A stretch of 64,000 nucleotides of DNA from Desmonostoc muscorum LEGE 12446 (GCF_015207005.2 NZ_JADEXS020000001.1:3100001-3164000); one strand, 5' to 3'; counted from the first letter of the stretch, positions 27,614 to 36,535 are shown. The notes: generated by a model from the letters alone, not told the origin. Numbers and translations: made by a program.

Positions 27614-28255
27614 GTGCTGAACTTCCCAGCAAGCCCAAAACAACACTTGATTATTTTCACTCGCTATCCTGAACCAGGGAAGACGAAAACCCGATTGATA
27701 CCTGTTTTAGGATCTGTTGGGGCTGCTAATCTTCAACGACAAATGACTGAATATACAATATTTCAGGTTAAAGAATTACAAAAATTCATTGACATATCTG
27801 TAGAAGTACGCTTTGCAGGTGGTGATTTGCAACTTATGCAAGACTGGCTGGGCTTAGATTTAGTTTACCAGTCTCAAGGTGAAGGGGATCTAGGTTCGCG
27901 GATGGCGCGATCGCTTTTCGAGGCTTTTCAATCTGGTGCAGAAAAAGCAATTATCATCGGTACAGATTGTCCTGGAGTAAATGCTCAAATTCTAGCGACA
28001 GCATTTGATCAGTTACACACCTTTGACCTGGTACTTGGCCCAGCAATAGACGGTGGATATTACTTAATTGGTTTGCGCCAACCCATCCCAGAGTTATTCG
28101 CTAACATCGAATGGGGAACTGCTCAAGTATTCCAGAAAACTGTGGAGATTGCTCAAAAGCTTAATTTATCACAAGTAAACTTGACACCTTTAGCCGACGT
28201 TGACCGACCGGAGGATCTACCAATTTGGGGACAAGCCTTTGTGGGAGAGGGATGA
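27614..28255 (+). CDS. hpsI: DUF2064/TIGR04282-type transferase in the hps cluster (HpsI position)
   Basis: A 213-residue GT-A-like nucleotidyl/glycosyl transferase of the DUF2064 group (TIGR04282, often called rSAM/selenodomain-associated transferase 1). Motifs: IIFTRYPEPGKTKTRLIPVLG at the N-terminus, GTDCPGVNAQIL near residue 118 and LGPAIDGGYYLIGL near residue 140. The start is GTG at 27614, weakly preceded by AAGG. Relatives in other bacteria sit in arsenosugar or peptide-modification loci, so its chemistry here is open; a sugar or nucleotidyl transfer for the hormogonium polysaccharide is inference. The stop codon falls inside a GATGAGGGA-type repeat. The hpsI symbol is positional. Confidence 0.75.
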   Translation: MLNFPASPKQHLIIFTRYPEPGKTKTRLIPVLGSVGAANLQRQMTEYTIFQVKELQKFIDISVEVRFAGGDLQLMQDWLGLDLVYQSQGEGDLGSRMARSLFEAFQSGAEKAIIIGTDCPGVNAQILATAFDQLHTFDLVLGPAIDGGYYLIGLRQPIPELFANIEWGTAQVFQKTVEIAQKLNLSQVNLTPLADVDRPEDLPIWGQAFVGEG

Positions 28256-28525
28256 GGGAGGAAGAAGACACGGGGACGCGGGGAGACGGAGAGAAGTCGG
28301 AGCGCCTGCTTCCGGTGATCTCAGCTTCGGAGGACGCGGTGAGGAAGTCAAAGTTTTGGGTATTACTTCCTTGAAGTCGCCAGAGGCACTCAAAGTTCTG
28401 GCCGTGGTTTTCGTCGAGTATCCAGAGTGACTGATCTAAATCTACAGCCCCGCATGAGCTTCGTATCTTCAAATACTAGGAATTTCCTGAAGACACTGGG
28501 CATAACAAATGCTACTGTGGCCTAG
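28256..28525. other. Intergenic repeat-derived DNA inside the hps cluster
   Basis: Begins with GGGAGG and ACACGGGG-type octamers (the family found inside cyaC), followed by unique-looking sequence without a supportable gene. The relic listed next lies immediately downstream. Confidence 0.5.
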
Positions 28526-28618
28526 TTGAAAACCAAGAGACCGAGAGGTTTCACCGTTATTGAATCTGGTTTGTGTTTCTATAGAACATTTACGGTCATG
28601 GGCACAATATTCAAGTAA
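28526..28618 (+). pseudogene. Relic of a prepilin-like gene (leader peptide only)
   Basis: A TTG-initiated frame of 30 codons reads MKTKRPRGFTVIESGLCFYR and ten more residues before TAA. The basic segment, the G|FTVIES processing site and the glutamate at mature position 5 match a type IV prepilin leader, closest to HpsB (ERGFTIIES). The hydrophobic helix that should follow is gone. Position between hpsI and hpsJ supports a decayed pseudopilin. A chance match cannot be excluded over so short a stretch. Confidence 0.4.
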
Positions 28619-28664
28619 CTTGAAATATGAAAATCACTCGTATTCACCGCAAGTTTGAAAAACT

Positions 28665-29507
28665 ATGGTTAACCGTTTTACTTCCGCTAGTACTGCCCTC
28701 ACAGTTAAGGTAGTTGGAATAATCTGCATTTTGTCGTTTTTTGTTGACTTTTTGATTCTCTTGTTACCCTTTCAACCAACCGATCGCGCTTGGCAAATAA
28801 ATTTGGCCACAGCCCTAGTGGATCGGGGAATTGTTCCTTTAGTAGGCTTGGGGCTTTTGTTTGCTGGACATTGGATTGATAGTGCTGATGCAGGAAGCGA
28901 TCGCCCCCAAGGTGTTGATTTAAGATTTCCGGCTTTGATTCTCTCAAGTATCTTAGGGTTGATGTTCTTGCTAATTTTTCCCCTGCACCTCAATAATGTG
29001 AATCAAGCTAAAACTCAAACGATTAATCGAATCACCCAAGAAGCAGACCAAGCTGAAACCCAACTTAACAATCGGTTATCGCAATTGCAAGCACAACTGA
29101 ATACTGAACAAGGAAAAGCTCAGCTAGAACAGCTGCGGAATCAAACCAAAGCTCAGTTTACTGAACTACTCAAAGATGAGCAAAGATACAAGCAAGCACT
29201 TGAAAGCTCCCAAATTCCTCCAGCGATCAAAGAGTTACTAAAGAAGGCTAAGACAGATCCTCAAGCACTTGACAAAGCGATCGAACAACAAACAGATATT
29301 CAGACGCTGAGAACTCAACAATTGAGCCAAATTCGCCAACGCAGGGATGAAACTGTAAATCAAGCTAAAGATACCGCATGGAAGTCTGGACTGCGGATTG
29401 GTATTAGCAGTTTGCTGTTGTCTATTGGTTACATTATCATCGGCTGGACAGGTTTAAGAAGCAGAGGTGCTTTACAAGGTGGTAAACCTAAAGCTACCGC
29501 ACGCTAA
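28665..29507 (+). CDS. hpsJ: HpsJ family membrane protein
   Basis: A 280-residue membrane protein. Predicted segments lie at about residues 13-35, 46-66 and 83-103, followed by a long charged Gln/Glu/Lys-rich coiled coil (about 110-235, with QAETQLNNRLSQLQAQLNTEQ), then a last membrane segment near 243-262 ending in a basic tail. This arrangement is that of the HpsJ family of cyanobacteria, found in hps loci and, as relatives, beside cyanoexosortase genes. The role is unknown; a scaffold between cytoplasmic enzymes and the membrane export complex is inference. It starts about 400 bases after hpsI, beyond repeat DNA. Confidence 0.8.
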   Translation: MVNRFTSASTALTVKVVGIICILSFFVDFLILLLPFQPTDRAWQINLATALVDRGIVPLVGLGLLFAGHWIDSADAGSDRPQGVDLRFPALILSSILGLMFLLIFPLHLNNVNQAKTQTINRITQEADQAETQLNNRLSQLQAQLNTEQGKAQLEQLRNQTKAQFTELLKDEQRYKQALESSQIPPAIKELLKKAKTDPQALDKAIEQQTDIQTLRTQQLSQIRQRRDETVNQAKDTAWKSGLRIGISSLLLSIGYIIIGWTGLRSRGALQGGKPKATAR

Positions 29508-29513
29508 TTTTTT

Positions 29514-29648
29514 CGGGAGTGGGGAGTGGGGAGTGGGGGAGATGAGGGAGATGGGGAAGAATAACTAATCACTCCTAACTCCTAACTCCTAACTTCTAAC
29601 TCCTAACTTCTAACTTCTAACTTCTAAGTCCTAACTCCTTACTCTTAA
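29514..29648. repeat. G-rich heptamers and TAACTCC/TAACTTC heptamers
   Basis: GGGGAGT and GGGAGAT units are followed by about twelve 7-base units TAACTCC or TAACTTC. It lies just after the hpsJ stop and before the next glycosyltransferase gene. Confidence 0.85.
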
Positions 29649-29663
29649 TATAAAACTTGGGGA

Positions 29664-30572
29664 ATGTTCTCAATTTACATACTGACATATAACGAAGAAC
29701 TAGATATTGCTGCTTGTATCGAATCGGCGATGCTATCGGATGACATCATTGTTGTAGACTCATGCAGTAGCGATCGCACTGTGGAAATTGCCAATCGCTA
29801 TCCCATCCGCGTTGTCCAACACGCCTTTGAAAGCCACGGACGCCAACGCACCTGGATGTTAGAGTCTATTTCCCCGAAGTACGAATGGGTTTACATTCTC
29901 GAAGCTGACGAACGGATGACACCGGAATTGTTCACCGAATGCCAAAAGGCAAGTCAGAATCCAGACTACATCGGCTACTATGTGGCTGAACGCGTCATGT
30001 TCATGAATCGCTGGATTCGCTACAGCACACAGTACCCACGTTACCAAATGCGCCTGTTTCGCCACGGGAAAGTTTGGTTTACTGACTACGGCCACACTGA
30101 ACGAGAAGTTTGTGACGGTCCAACTAACTTTATAAAAGAAACATATCCCCACTACACTTGTAGCAAAGGCCTAAGTCGCTGGATTGAAAAACATAACCGT
30201 TATTCCACTGATGAAGCTCAAGAAACTCTATATCAATTAGAGCAAGGAAAGGTAAACTGGCAAGATTTATTCTTTGGCAAGTCAGAAGTCGAAAGACGCC
30301 GCGCCCTGAAAGACTTGTCTTTGCGTCTACCTGCTAGACCCTTGTTACGCTTTATGTATATGTATTTTATGTTGGGCGGTTGCTTAGACGGAGGTGCTGG
30401 TCTTGCTTGGTGTACATTGCAAGCATTCTACGAATACTTGATTTTGCTCAAAGTTTGGGAAATGAAGTATCTACCAAAACCTGACTTAAACACAACAGCA
30501 ATTCTGACGCAGGAAAGTACACAACAGGTGCAGTGCACGACTTCAGAAACTACACATGCTGATGCAGTATAA
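29664..30572 (+). CDS. GT2-family glycosyltransferase at the end of the hps cluster
   Basis: A 302-residue enzyme of the WaaE/KdtX-like GT2 type. The N-terminus reads FSIYILTYNEELDIAACIES, then DDIIVVDSCSSDRTVEIA, and the metal site is ILEADERMTPEL near residue 75. The middle has YQMRLFRHGKVWF and ETYPHYTCSKGLSRWIEKHNRYS, typical of lipid-linked sugar transferases. A short hydrophobic stretch near residue 235 may touch the membrane. It follows hpsJ in the same direction and may correspond to hpsK of Nostoc punctiforme, but I am not certain enough to assign the symbol. Confidence 0.85.
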   Translation: MFSIYILTYNEELDIAACIESAMLSDDIIVVDSCSSDRTVEIANRYPIRVVQHAFESHGRQRTWMLESISPKYEWVYILEADERMTPELFTECQKASQNPDYIGYYVAERVMFMNRWIRYSTQYPRYQMRLFRHGKVWFTDYGHTEREVCDGPTNFIKETYPHYTCSKGLSRWIEKHNRYSTDEAQETLYQLEQGKVNWQDLFFGKSEVERRRALKDLSLRLPARPLLRFMYMYFMLGGCLDGGAGLAWCTLQAFYEYLILLKVWEMKYLPKPDLNTTAILTQESTQQVQCTTSETTHADAV

Positions 30573-30938
30573 GGTCTGAACCTGCTGCCATCGAATTCAT
30601 CAATAAGTAGGGGCGCACAGATGTGCGCCCCTACGCGTGTTTCATTTATAATAAGTTAATATTTTTAACGGGGTTTTTTCAGAAAAGCTGCTCCTGTGAA
30701 TATGTAAGTGATTGACCAGATAAAATAATTCTTCAGCTTACCTCGTCCTGCTTTGACAATCTTGGGCAGCTTTTCATTGAACGCGGTAAATTAGTAATAA
30801 CTTAAGAGACTCGTAACAATCATTTACAAGTCTTGCAAAGAAAAGTAACATTCCCTGAGAATAACCATTTGTTATTCGGTTGGTGCATGTCTGTGTCTAT
30901 CCTTGTAGGAAAATAGCTTAAAACAGGAGAATCGAGGC
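30573..30938. other. Intergenic region between the hps cluster and the DUF502 gene
   Basis: 366 bases with no supportable gene. It holds the palindrome at 30607-30634. AACAGGAGAATCGAGGC at 30921-30937 provides the ribosome-binding site of the next gene. Confidence 0.5.
30607..30634. repeat. TAGGGGCGCACA-family palindrome
   Basis: A perfect 13-bp stem, GTAGGGGCGCACA and its complement, around a GA loop, 35 bases after the glycosyltransferase stop. It matches the palindrome at 15645-15670, so copies of one repeat lie on both sides of the hps cluster. Confidence 0.8.
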
Positions 30939-31652
30939 TTGGTAATCGATCGCCTAAAACAGGACTTAAAAAATGACCTGATTGCTGGTTTGTTGGTAGT
31001 TATTCCCCTAGCAACTACCATCTGGCTAACAATTACCATTGCTACTTGGGTAATCAACTTTCTCACCCAAATTCCCAAACAACTAAATCCCTTTGATGGG
31101 CTGCACCCAATATTAGTAAATATACTGAACCTTGTAGTGGGGCTGGCTGTACCATTACTGAGTATTCTTGTGATTGGGTTGATGGCCAGGAATATTGCTG
31201 GGCGCTGGTTGCTAGATTTTGGTGAGCGGTTATTACAGGCAATTCCTTTAGCTGGACAGGTATATAAAACACTCAAGCAGCTTTTAGAAACAATTCTAAA
31301 AGATTCCAATGGCAAGTTTCGGCGTGTAGTTTTAGTAGAGTATCCCCGCCGAGGAATTTGGGCGATCGGCTTTGTTACCGGTGCAATTAGCGGTGATATC
31401 CAAGCCCAGATGTCTCGCCCCATGCTAAGTGTTTTTATCCCCACCACCCCGAATCCTACTACTGGATGGTATGCAGCCGTTCCTGAGGATGAGGTGGTGA
31501 ACTTATCCATGTCAATTGAAGACGCTTTTAAAATAGTTGTGTCAGGTGGAATTGTTGCCCCCAGTACACCCCTGATTCTCCCCAAAGAGTCCACATTGGA
31601 AATGAAACACGACGAAATCAAACAGCAAGTTCTTCATGTGGAAGAAACTTAA
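30939..31652 (+). CDS. DUF502 family membrane protein
   Basis: A 237-residue protein with two N-terminal membrane segments (about residues 15-40 and 55-85), followed by a soluble domain containing GRWLLDFGERLLQAIPLAGQVYKTLKQLLE and RVVLVEYPRRGIWAIGFVTG, which define DUF502. The start is TTG: AGGAGA sits eight bases before it, and the sequence after it (DRLKQDLKNDLIAGLLVVIPL) begins where family members begin. It is 120 bases upstream of nusB on the same strand, an arrangement I recall from other cyanobacteria. Plant relatives (LCV-like) are membrane-trafficking related; bacterial function is unknown. Confidence 0.88.
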   Translation: MVIDRLKQDLKNDLIAGLLVVIPLATTIWLTITIATWVINFLTQIPKQLNPFDGLHPILVNILNLVVGLAVPLLSILVIGLMARNIAGRWLLDFGERLLQAIPLAGQVYKTLKQLLETILKDSNGKFRRVVLVEYPRRGIWAIGFVTGAISGDIQAQMSRPMLSVFIPTTPNPTTGWYAAVPEDEVVNLSMSIEDAFKIVVSGGIVAPSTPLILPKESTLEMKHDEIKQQVLHVEET

Positions 31653-31774
31653 ACTCTATCTGGCAAAGTCACAAGCAAATGCGTAATTTTGTTGTTGGAC
31701 TGTGCCAAAATTGATAGACTTATAAGCTTGTCCCGCCTGGTTAATCAATTCTCGCACAATCAACCCTCAGTTTT

Positions 31775-32416
31775 ATGCAACCTCGTAAACCCCAACAAAT
31801 TGCTCGTGAGTTGGCGCTTTTAAGCCTTAGCCAACTGCCAGTCAACCCGAAGAAATTAGATAAATTGGAAGACGAGCAACTAGTATCAAAGTTGGTACTA
31901 GGAGCAGTACGCACCTTGACCACGGAAGTGCAAGATACCCTCAATAATGCCGCAGGTGAACTGCAACGCAGTAACGATCGCCTTTTAAGTAGCCAAACTC
32001 GCGCCGCTGACCTCAATACAGCTAGAACAATGCTCCAAGAGGCGATCGCATCTACCCAGACAGCAATCAATCAGTTAGGTACGGCTGTTGATTTTCCAGA
32101 ATTAATTCAGCTAGCTAATCAGGACAAGGGAGTTCGCAATTACGCTAAAGAGCTTGTAATTACAGTCAACGAAAATCGACAAATTATAGATGAACTCATA
32201 TCTAATGCCCTCGTAGATTGGCAAGTAACTCGACTCGCCCAAATTGATCGAGATATCCTGCAAATCGCTGTGGCAGAAATGAAATTATTGGGAGTTCCAG
32301 ACAGCATTGCCATCAACGAAGCAGTGGAGCTAGCCAAACGGTACAGTGGAGACGAAGGTCATCGGTTTATTAACGGTGTTTTGCGCCGAGTCAGCGAGCA
32401 GAAGAAAAGTGCATAG
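31775..32416 (+). CDS. nusB: Transcription antitermination factor NusB
   Basis: NusB binds boxA RNA with NusE (S10) and promotes antitermination, mainly in rRNA operons. The 213 residues begin [21 protein letters not shown], the NusB helix 1 pattern. The C-terminal half carries [34 protein letters not shown] sequence and [23 protein letters not shown]. It is longer than E. coli NusB (139 residues) owing to an insert at about residues 45-120, which is usual for cyanobacteria. A 9-bp tandem repeat begins at the last base of its stop codon. ftsY follows. Confidence 0.93.
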   Translation: MQPRKPQQIARELALLSLSQLPVNPKKLDKLEDEQLVSKLVLGAVRTLTTEVQDTLNNAAGELQRSNDRLLSSQTRAADLNTARTMLQEAIASTQTAINQLGTAVDFPELIQLANQDKGVRNYAKELVITVNENRQIIDELISNALVDWQVTRLAQIDRDILQIAVAEMKLLGVPDSIAINEAVELAKRYSGDEGHRFINGVLRRVSEQKKSA

Positions 32417-32476
32417 ATGAGGGAGATGAGGGAGATGAGGGAGATGAGGGAGATGAGGGAGATGAGGGAGATGAGG
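32416..32476. repeat. 9-bp tandem repeat GATGAGGGA, about 6.8 copies
   Basis: Six perfect copies of GATGAGGGA (32416-32469) and a partial seventh, starting on the final G of the nusB stop codon. The complementary unit recurs at 41587-41631. Confidence 0.95.
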
Positions 32477-32520
32477 AGCAGGGGAGGCAGGGGAGGCAGG
32501 AGGAGAAAGAATAACTAATG

Positions 32521-32632
32521 CCCAATGCCCAATGCCCAATGCCCAATGCCCAATGCCCCATGCCCAATGCCCAATGCCCCGTGCCCAATGCCCCATGCCC
32601 AATGCCCAATGCCCAATGCCCAATGCCCCGTG
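32521..32632. repeat. Heptamer tandem repeat CCCAATG, 16 copies
   Basis: Sixteen consecutive 7-base units; twelve are CCCAATG and the others are CCCCATG or CCCCGTG. The array ends about 60 bases before the ftsY start. Confidence 0.95.
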
Positions 32633-32690
32633 CCCCAAGTTAAATTAAACTCATAATTCATAACTTATAACAACAACTAATACTGCTGCA

Positions 32691-34349
32691 ATGGTTTTTA
32701 ATTGGTTCCGTCGTCAACATAATGATTCCTCTGACACCTCCTCTCTTGAGAAGCAGGAAGAAACTCCTCCTGTACAAGAACCCCAACCAGAGACAGCCGA
32801 AACTTCGTCAGATACAACAGCAGACTTATTGGCGTTTGCTAAAGCTGCTTACAAAAATATTCAACAAAAACAACAATCTCAGGTACTAGAAACCCCGGCT
32901 GATTCAGCAGATGCCATTGCCTCAACAGAACCACTTGATACCACTGAAACGGCAACTTCTGAAATAGAAACTGTACAAACAGAAGTAACTGAGGAATCTG
33001 CTGTCACAACTTCAGAAACAACCCAGGCAGAAGGTATCCAAACAACTACAGAAGAATCTAATACCACAGATGAAGAAAGTACAGAAGATTCTTTAGTAGC
33101 CCCAATTGGCGATCAGCCAGATGTTCAAGGCTCAGAATTGACCGCAAGTGAAGTTGAGACAACATCCGTCGAACTGCTAACTACGCCAGAGACAACACAG
33201 CCAACAGTACCGTCCTTCTTAGAACGGGCGGCGGCGGAACGGCAAGCAAAGCTGGAACAACTCATAGCCACCGCCATTGAAATTCCAGAACCAGAGGTAG
33301 TACAGCCAGTATCAAAAACAGCAGAGGAAATCCCCGAACTAGTATTTGATGATGGATTTGTCTGGTCAGCGGAAGTTTTAGCAGCCCAAGGTAGACGCGC
33401 CCAAGACATTTCTATTGAAGAAATTACCTGGTTGAAAAAGCTGCGGCAAGGCTTAGACAAAACTCGTCGTAGCATTCTCAACCAACTAAAAGCGATCGTT
33501 GGTAAAGGGCCGCTTAACCAAGCAGCTGTATCAGAAATTGAGGCGTTGCTGCTGCAAGCGGATGTGGGTGTAGAGGCCACAGACTTGATTATTGATGCCC
33601 TACAGAAAAAATTACTCCAAGAAGTCACCCCACCAGAAGAAGCGATCGCTTACCTGAAAAAAATCATTCGGGATATGCTGGATGCACCAAGCAAAACATC
33701 CCACAAATCTAGCTTTACTCCAGAAAAGGAAACTTTAAATATTTGGTTAATCACTGGGGTAAATGGTGCTGGGAAAACTACCACCATTGGCAAAATTGCT
33801 CATTTGGGGCAAAAATCTGGCTATAAATGCTTGATTGGCGCAGCAGATACCTTCCGCGCCGCCGCTGTGGAACAAGTCAAGGTTTGGGGTAATAGAAGTG
33901 GTGTGGAAGTCATTGCTAACCCTGGAAAAAATACAGATCCAGCAGCAGTTGTATTTGATGCGATCGCTGCCGCCCAAGCGCGTCAAACAGAATTACTTCT
34001 TGTAGATACTGCTGGACGACTGCAAAACAAGAAAAATTTAATGGACGAACTCAGTAAAATTCGGCGAATTATCGACAAAAAAGCCCCAAATGCGAAAGTG
34101 GAATCACTGTTGGTTCTAGATGCCACTTTAGGTCAAAATGGACTGCGGCAAGCCGAAGTTTTCTCCCAAGCTGCCCAACTTAGTGGCGTTGTCTTAACCA
34201 AGCTAGATGGCACTGCCAAAGGCGGCGTTGCCCTTGCTGTTGTCCAGCAACTGGGTTTACCTATTCGCTTTATTGGTGCTGGCGAAGGAATTGAAGACCT
34301 GCGCCCCTTTTCTAGCTACGAGTTTGTCGAAGCCCTCTTGAGTGGCTAG
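32691..34349 (+). CDS. ftsY: Signal recognition particle receptor FtsY
   Basis: SRP receptor GTPase that docks ribosome-nascent chain/SRP complexes at the membrane. The 552 residues have a long acidic Glu/Thr-rich A domain (about 10-215) and an NG domain. The N domain includes GLDKTRRSILNQLKAIVGKGPL. G1 is GVNGAGKTTTIGK near residue 357, then ADTFRAAAVEQ, LLVDTAGRLQNKKNLM near 435 and the TKLDGTAKGG motif near 503. The A domain is highly repetitive in composition and probably mediates lipid contact. It lies downstream of nusB, separated by repeats. Confidence 0.96.
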   Translation: MVFNWFRRQHNDSSDTSSLEKQEETPPVQEPQPETAETSSDTTADLLAFAKAAYKNIQQKQQSQVLETPADSADAIASTEPLDTTETATSEIETVQTEVTEESAVTTSETTQAEGIQTTTEESNTTDEESTEDSLVAPIGDQPDVQGSELTASEVETTSVELLTTPETTQPTVPSFLERAAAERQAKLEQLIATAIEIPEPEVVQPVSKTAEEIPELVFDDGFVWSAEVLAAQGRRAQDISIEEITWLKKLRQGLDKTRRSILNQLKAIVGKGPLNQAAVSEIEALLLQADVGVEATDLIIDALQKKLLQEVTPPEEAIAYLKKIIRDMLDAPSKTSHKSSFTPEKETLNIWLITGVNGAGKTTTIGKIAHLGQKSGYKCLIGAADTFRAAAVEQVKVWGNRSGVEVIANPGKNTDPAAVVFDAIAAAQARQTELLLVDTAGRLQNKKNLMDELSKIRRIIDKKAPNAKVESLLVLDATLGQNGLRQAEVFSQAAQLSGVVLTKLDGTAKGGVALAVVQQLGLPIRFIGAGEGIEDLRPFSSYEFVEALLSG

Positions 34350-34966
34350 TAGTCCATCAAGGAAAAATTGACAGCTTGAAGGGGAAACAGGGGCGGGGAG
34401 AGTTTTAAATTCTGCTAAGTTGGCTTCACAAACCACTAGCTGAAAAATCGAGTTTAAAAATTTTGCTTGACAAATTGATACATTTAGGTGTTACTTAATC
34501 TGGTATCATCGCTTGAACTAACCACAAACAAAATACTAGAAACAGCTTAAGTCCTAAGATATCAACTGTTTGGTCCTTAGTCATTGGTCTAAAAAAATGA
34601 CTAAGGACAAAGGACAAAAACAAACACTTACTCCAAAAACCTCAGGAATTATTCTTTTATGAAAGTATTTTTACGACTAGAGAGATATGCTTTGATAATT
34701 AAGTTATGAAAAAATGAGAAGCTTTCTGAACTATCATTCAAAACTAGCGAACTAAATGATTAGGTTTTAATTAAAAATACATGATTTTAAGTTTTAATAT
34801 TCAATCAGGAATGTAATAAGCAAATAAAATACTCACAAAAGTTACCTGTTACGTCTTTATACTCTTGCTAAAGTGACAAGTCTTGTCTAATTATGGTTTA
34901 GCAATGCCAAAGCCAAAAGATTTATAAGTAATCTCAAACCTACCAATATAAAGTTTAATAGTACCT
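34350..34966. other. Intergenic region between ftsY and the SpoIIE phosphatase gene
   Basis: 617 AT-rich bases without a gene. A perfect 13-bp hairpin lies at 34573-34585/34596-34608 (GTCCTTAGTCATT with its complement, 10-base loop), a member of the GTCATTT/AATGAC family. Nothing else could be identified. Confidence 0.6.
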
Positions 34967-36358
34967 GTGCCTGTGTCTCAACTGCCCTCTCAACCCACTG
35001 ACAACAATAGTAGTGCTGCGACTGATGTCACACCAGTCGTGGCACTGAAAGAACTCGTGGCAAGGTTGCACCGGGAACAGAATAAAATTCAAGATTTACT
35101 AAGTTCTTTAGGATTTGCACTGAGAAGCTTCAATAATTTGAATCAGTTTTTGGAGCTGATCCCGCTGATGGCAACAAGGGTAACAGATGCCGATGGTAGT
35201 GCCCTGTTTCTCTACAAACCGAATGGTCAAGTCAGGTTAGAGCAACTACATTGGCAAGATAGTAACCAGCGTAAGAATATCCGCAAAGCGCTAGAAATAG
35301 CCAGCAGTCAAATCACGCTGATGCCCAATAGTGCCCCTTTAGCAAATGCTACGGGGATTTTGGATGACCAAATGCATCGGTATTTGGGGCCAGATGTGCA
35401 AATCTTTGGTACGGCGATTTTGGTAAAGCATACAGAACGGGGTTGGCTGTATGTTTTGAGCCGCGATCCAGAATATAGTTGGACAGAAACTAGACAAAAG
35501 TTAGTTAGGTTAGTGGCAGACCAAACAGCAGTAGCGATCGAAAACGATGAACTAGCTGTAGAACTGAGAAAAAAAGAGCGTTTAGACCAAGAACTAGAAA
35601 TTGGCGCAGAAATTCAACGGCGACTTCTGCCACGCCAATGTCCTACAATTCCTGGTGCAGTCTTGGCGGCACGCTGTAAACCTGCCAATCGGGTGGGTGG
35701 AGACTATTACGACTTTATTGTGACCAATAACAATCAAATTCAGCTAAACACTAAAGGTGGTGCAGCAAGTAGTCGCTGGGGTTTGGTGATTGGGGATGTT
35801 ATGGGCAAAGGTGTTCCCGCTGGGCTGATTATGACGATGATGCGGGGAATGTTACGAGGAGAAGTGTTACACGGTAATTCTCCAGCCGGAATTCTGCAAA
35901 ACTTAAATCGAGTTATGTATGCGGATTTAGAAAATTCCCATCGTTTTGTCACACTATTTTACTCAGAATATAATCCCCAGAGTCGAATTTTGTCCTATAG
36001 CAATGCGGCACACAATCCTCCTTTATGGTGGCACGCAGCTACGAAGACTGTCAGCCGCTTAGATACCTTAGGAATGCTAATTGGTTTGGATGCTAACAGT
36101 CAATATGAAGATGCCCAGGCACAGTTAGAACCTGGGGATACAATTATTTACTATACAGATGGTTTGACCGATGCTGCTGCTGCCAGTGGCGATCGCTTTG
36201 ACGAAGAAAACTTTATCACTGATTTCAATACGGCTTGTAAGTATTGCAATGGGCCACAGGAAATTGTGGATTATTTATTTGACCAAGTTCAGAAATTCAT
36301 CGGTGCTGATAAGCAAAATACCGATGATATGACACTAGTTGTTTTGCAAATTATTTAG
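34967..36358 (+). CDS. PP2C SpoIIE-type serine phosphatase with N-terminal GAF domain (RsbU-like)
   Basis: A 463-residue signalling phosphatase. A coiled segment (about 25-55) precedes a GAF-like domain (about 55-195, MATRVTDADGSALFLY and TRQKLVRLVADQTAVAIEND). A helical linker with ELEIGAEIQRRLLP leads to the SpoIIE/PP2C domain (about 235-463). Metal-binding aspartates are visible in GGDYYDF, GDVMGKGVPAGL, YYTDGLTDA and NTDDMTLVV. The start is GTG at 34967. Such enzymes usually dephosphorylate anti-sigma-factor antagonists, controlling partner switching; the target here is unknown and no antagonist gene is adjacent. Confidence 0.88.
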   Translation: MPVSQLPSQPTDNNSSAATDVTPVVALKELVARLHREQNKIQDLLSSLGFALRSFNNLNQFLELIPLMATRVTDADGSALFLYKPNGQVRLEQLHWQDSNQRKNIRKALEIASSQITLMPNSAPLANATGILDDQMHRYLGPDVQIFGTAILVKHTERGWLYVLSRDPEYSWTETRQKLVRLVADQTAVAIENDELAVELRKKERLDQELEIGAEIQRRLLPRQCPTIPGAVLAARCKPANRVGGDYYDFIVTNNNQIQLNTKGGAASSRWGLVIGDVMGKGVPAGLIMTMMRGMLRGEVLHGNSPAGILQNLNRVMYADLENSHRFVTLFYSEYNPQSRILSYSNAAHNPPLWWHAATKTVSRLDTLGMLIGLDANSQYEDAQAQLEPGDTIIYYTDGLTDAAAASGDRFDEENFITDFNTACKYCNGPQEIVDYLFDQVQKFIGADKQNTDDMTLVVLQII

Positions 36359-36533
36359 TTATTAGTTATTAGTCATTTGTCATTTGTCAGCTTAAAACGC
36401 ATCTAAATCGCAGAATTGAATTAAATCAAACTCTTGCGGGGTCGGCATCTTGCCCGCCTAATTATGCAATTTAAATGTGGAACAGTTTAATTCACAAATG
36501 ACTAATGACTAATGACTAATGACTAATAATTAA
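36356..36533. repeat. TTATTAG, GTCATTT and AATGACT heptamer repeats
   Basis: TTATTAG heptamers begin at the TAG stop of the phosphatase gene, followed by GTCATTT units. After about 100 unique bases come three AATGACT units that complement them. Confidence 0.8.
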
Positions 36534-36535
36534 AA

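Noticed and set aside
32330..32638. Minus-strand frame reading [12 protein letters not shown] and similar
   Set aside because: Pure product of the CCCAATG heptamer array and the 9-mer array.
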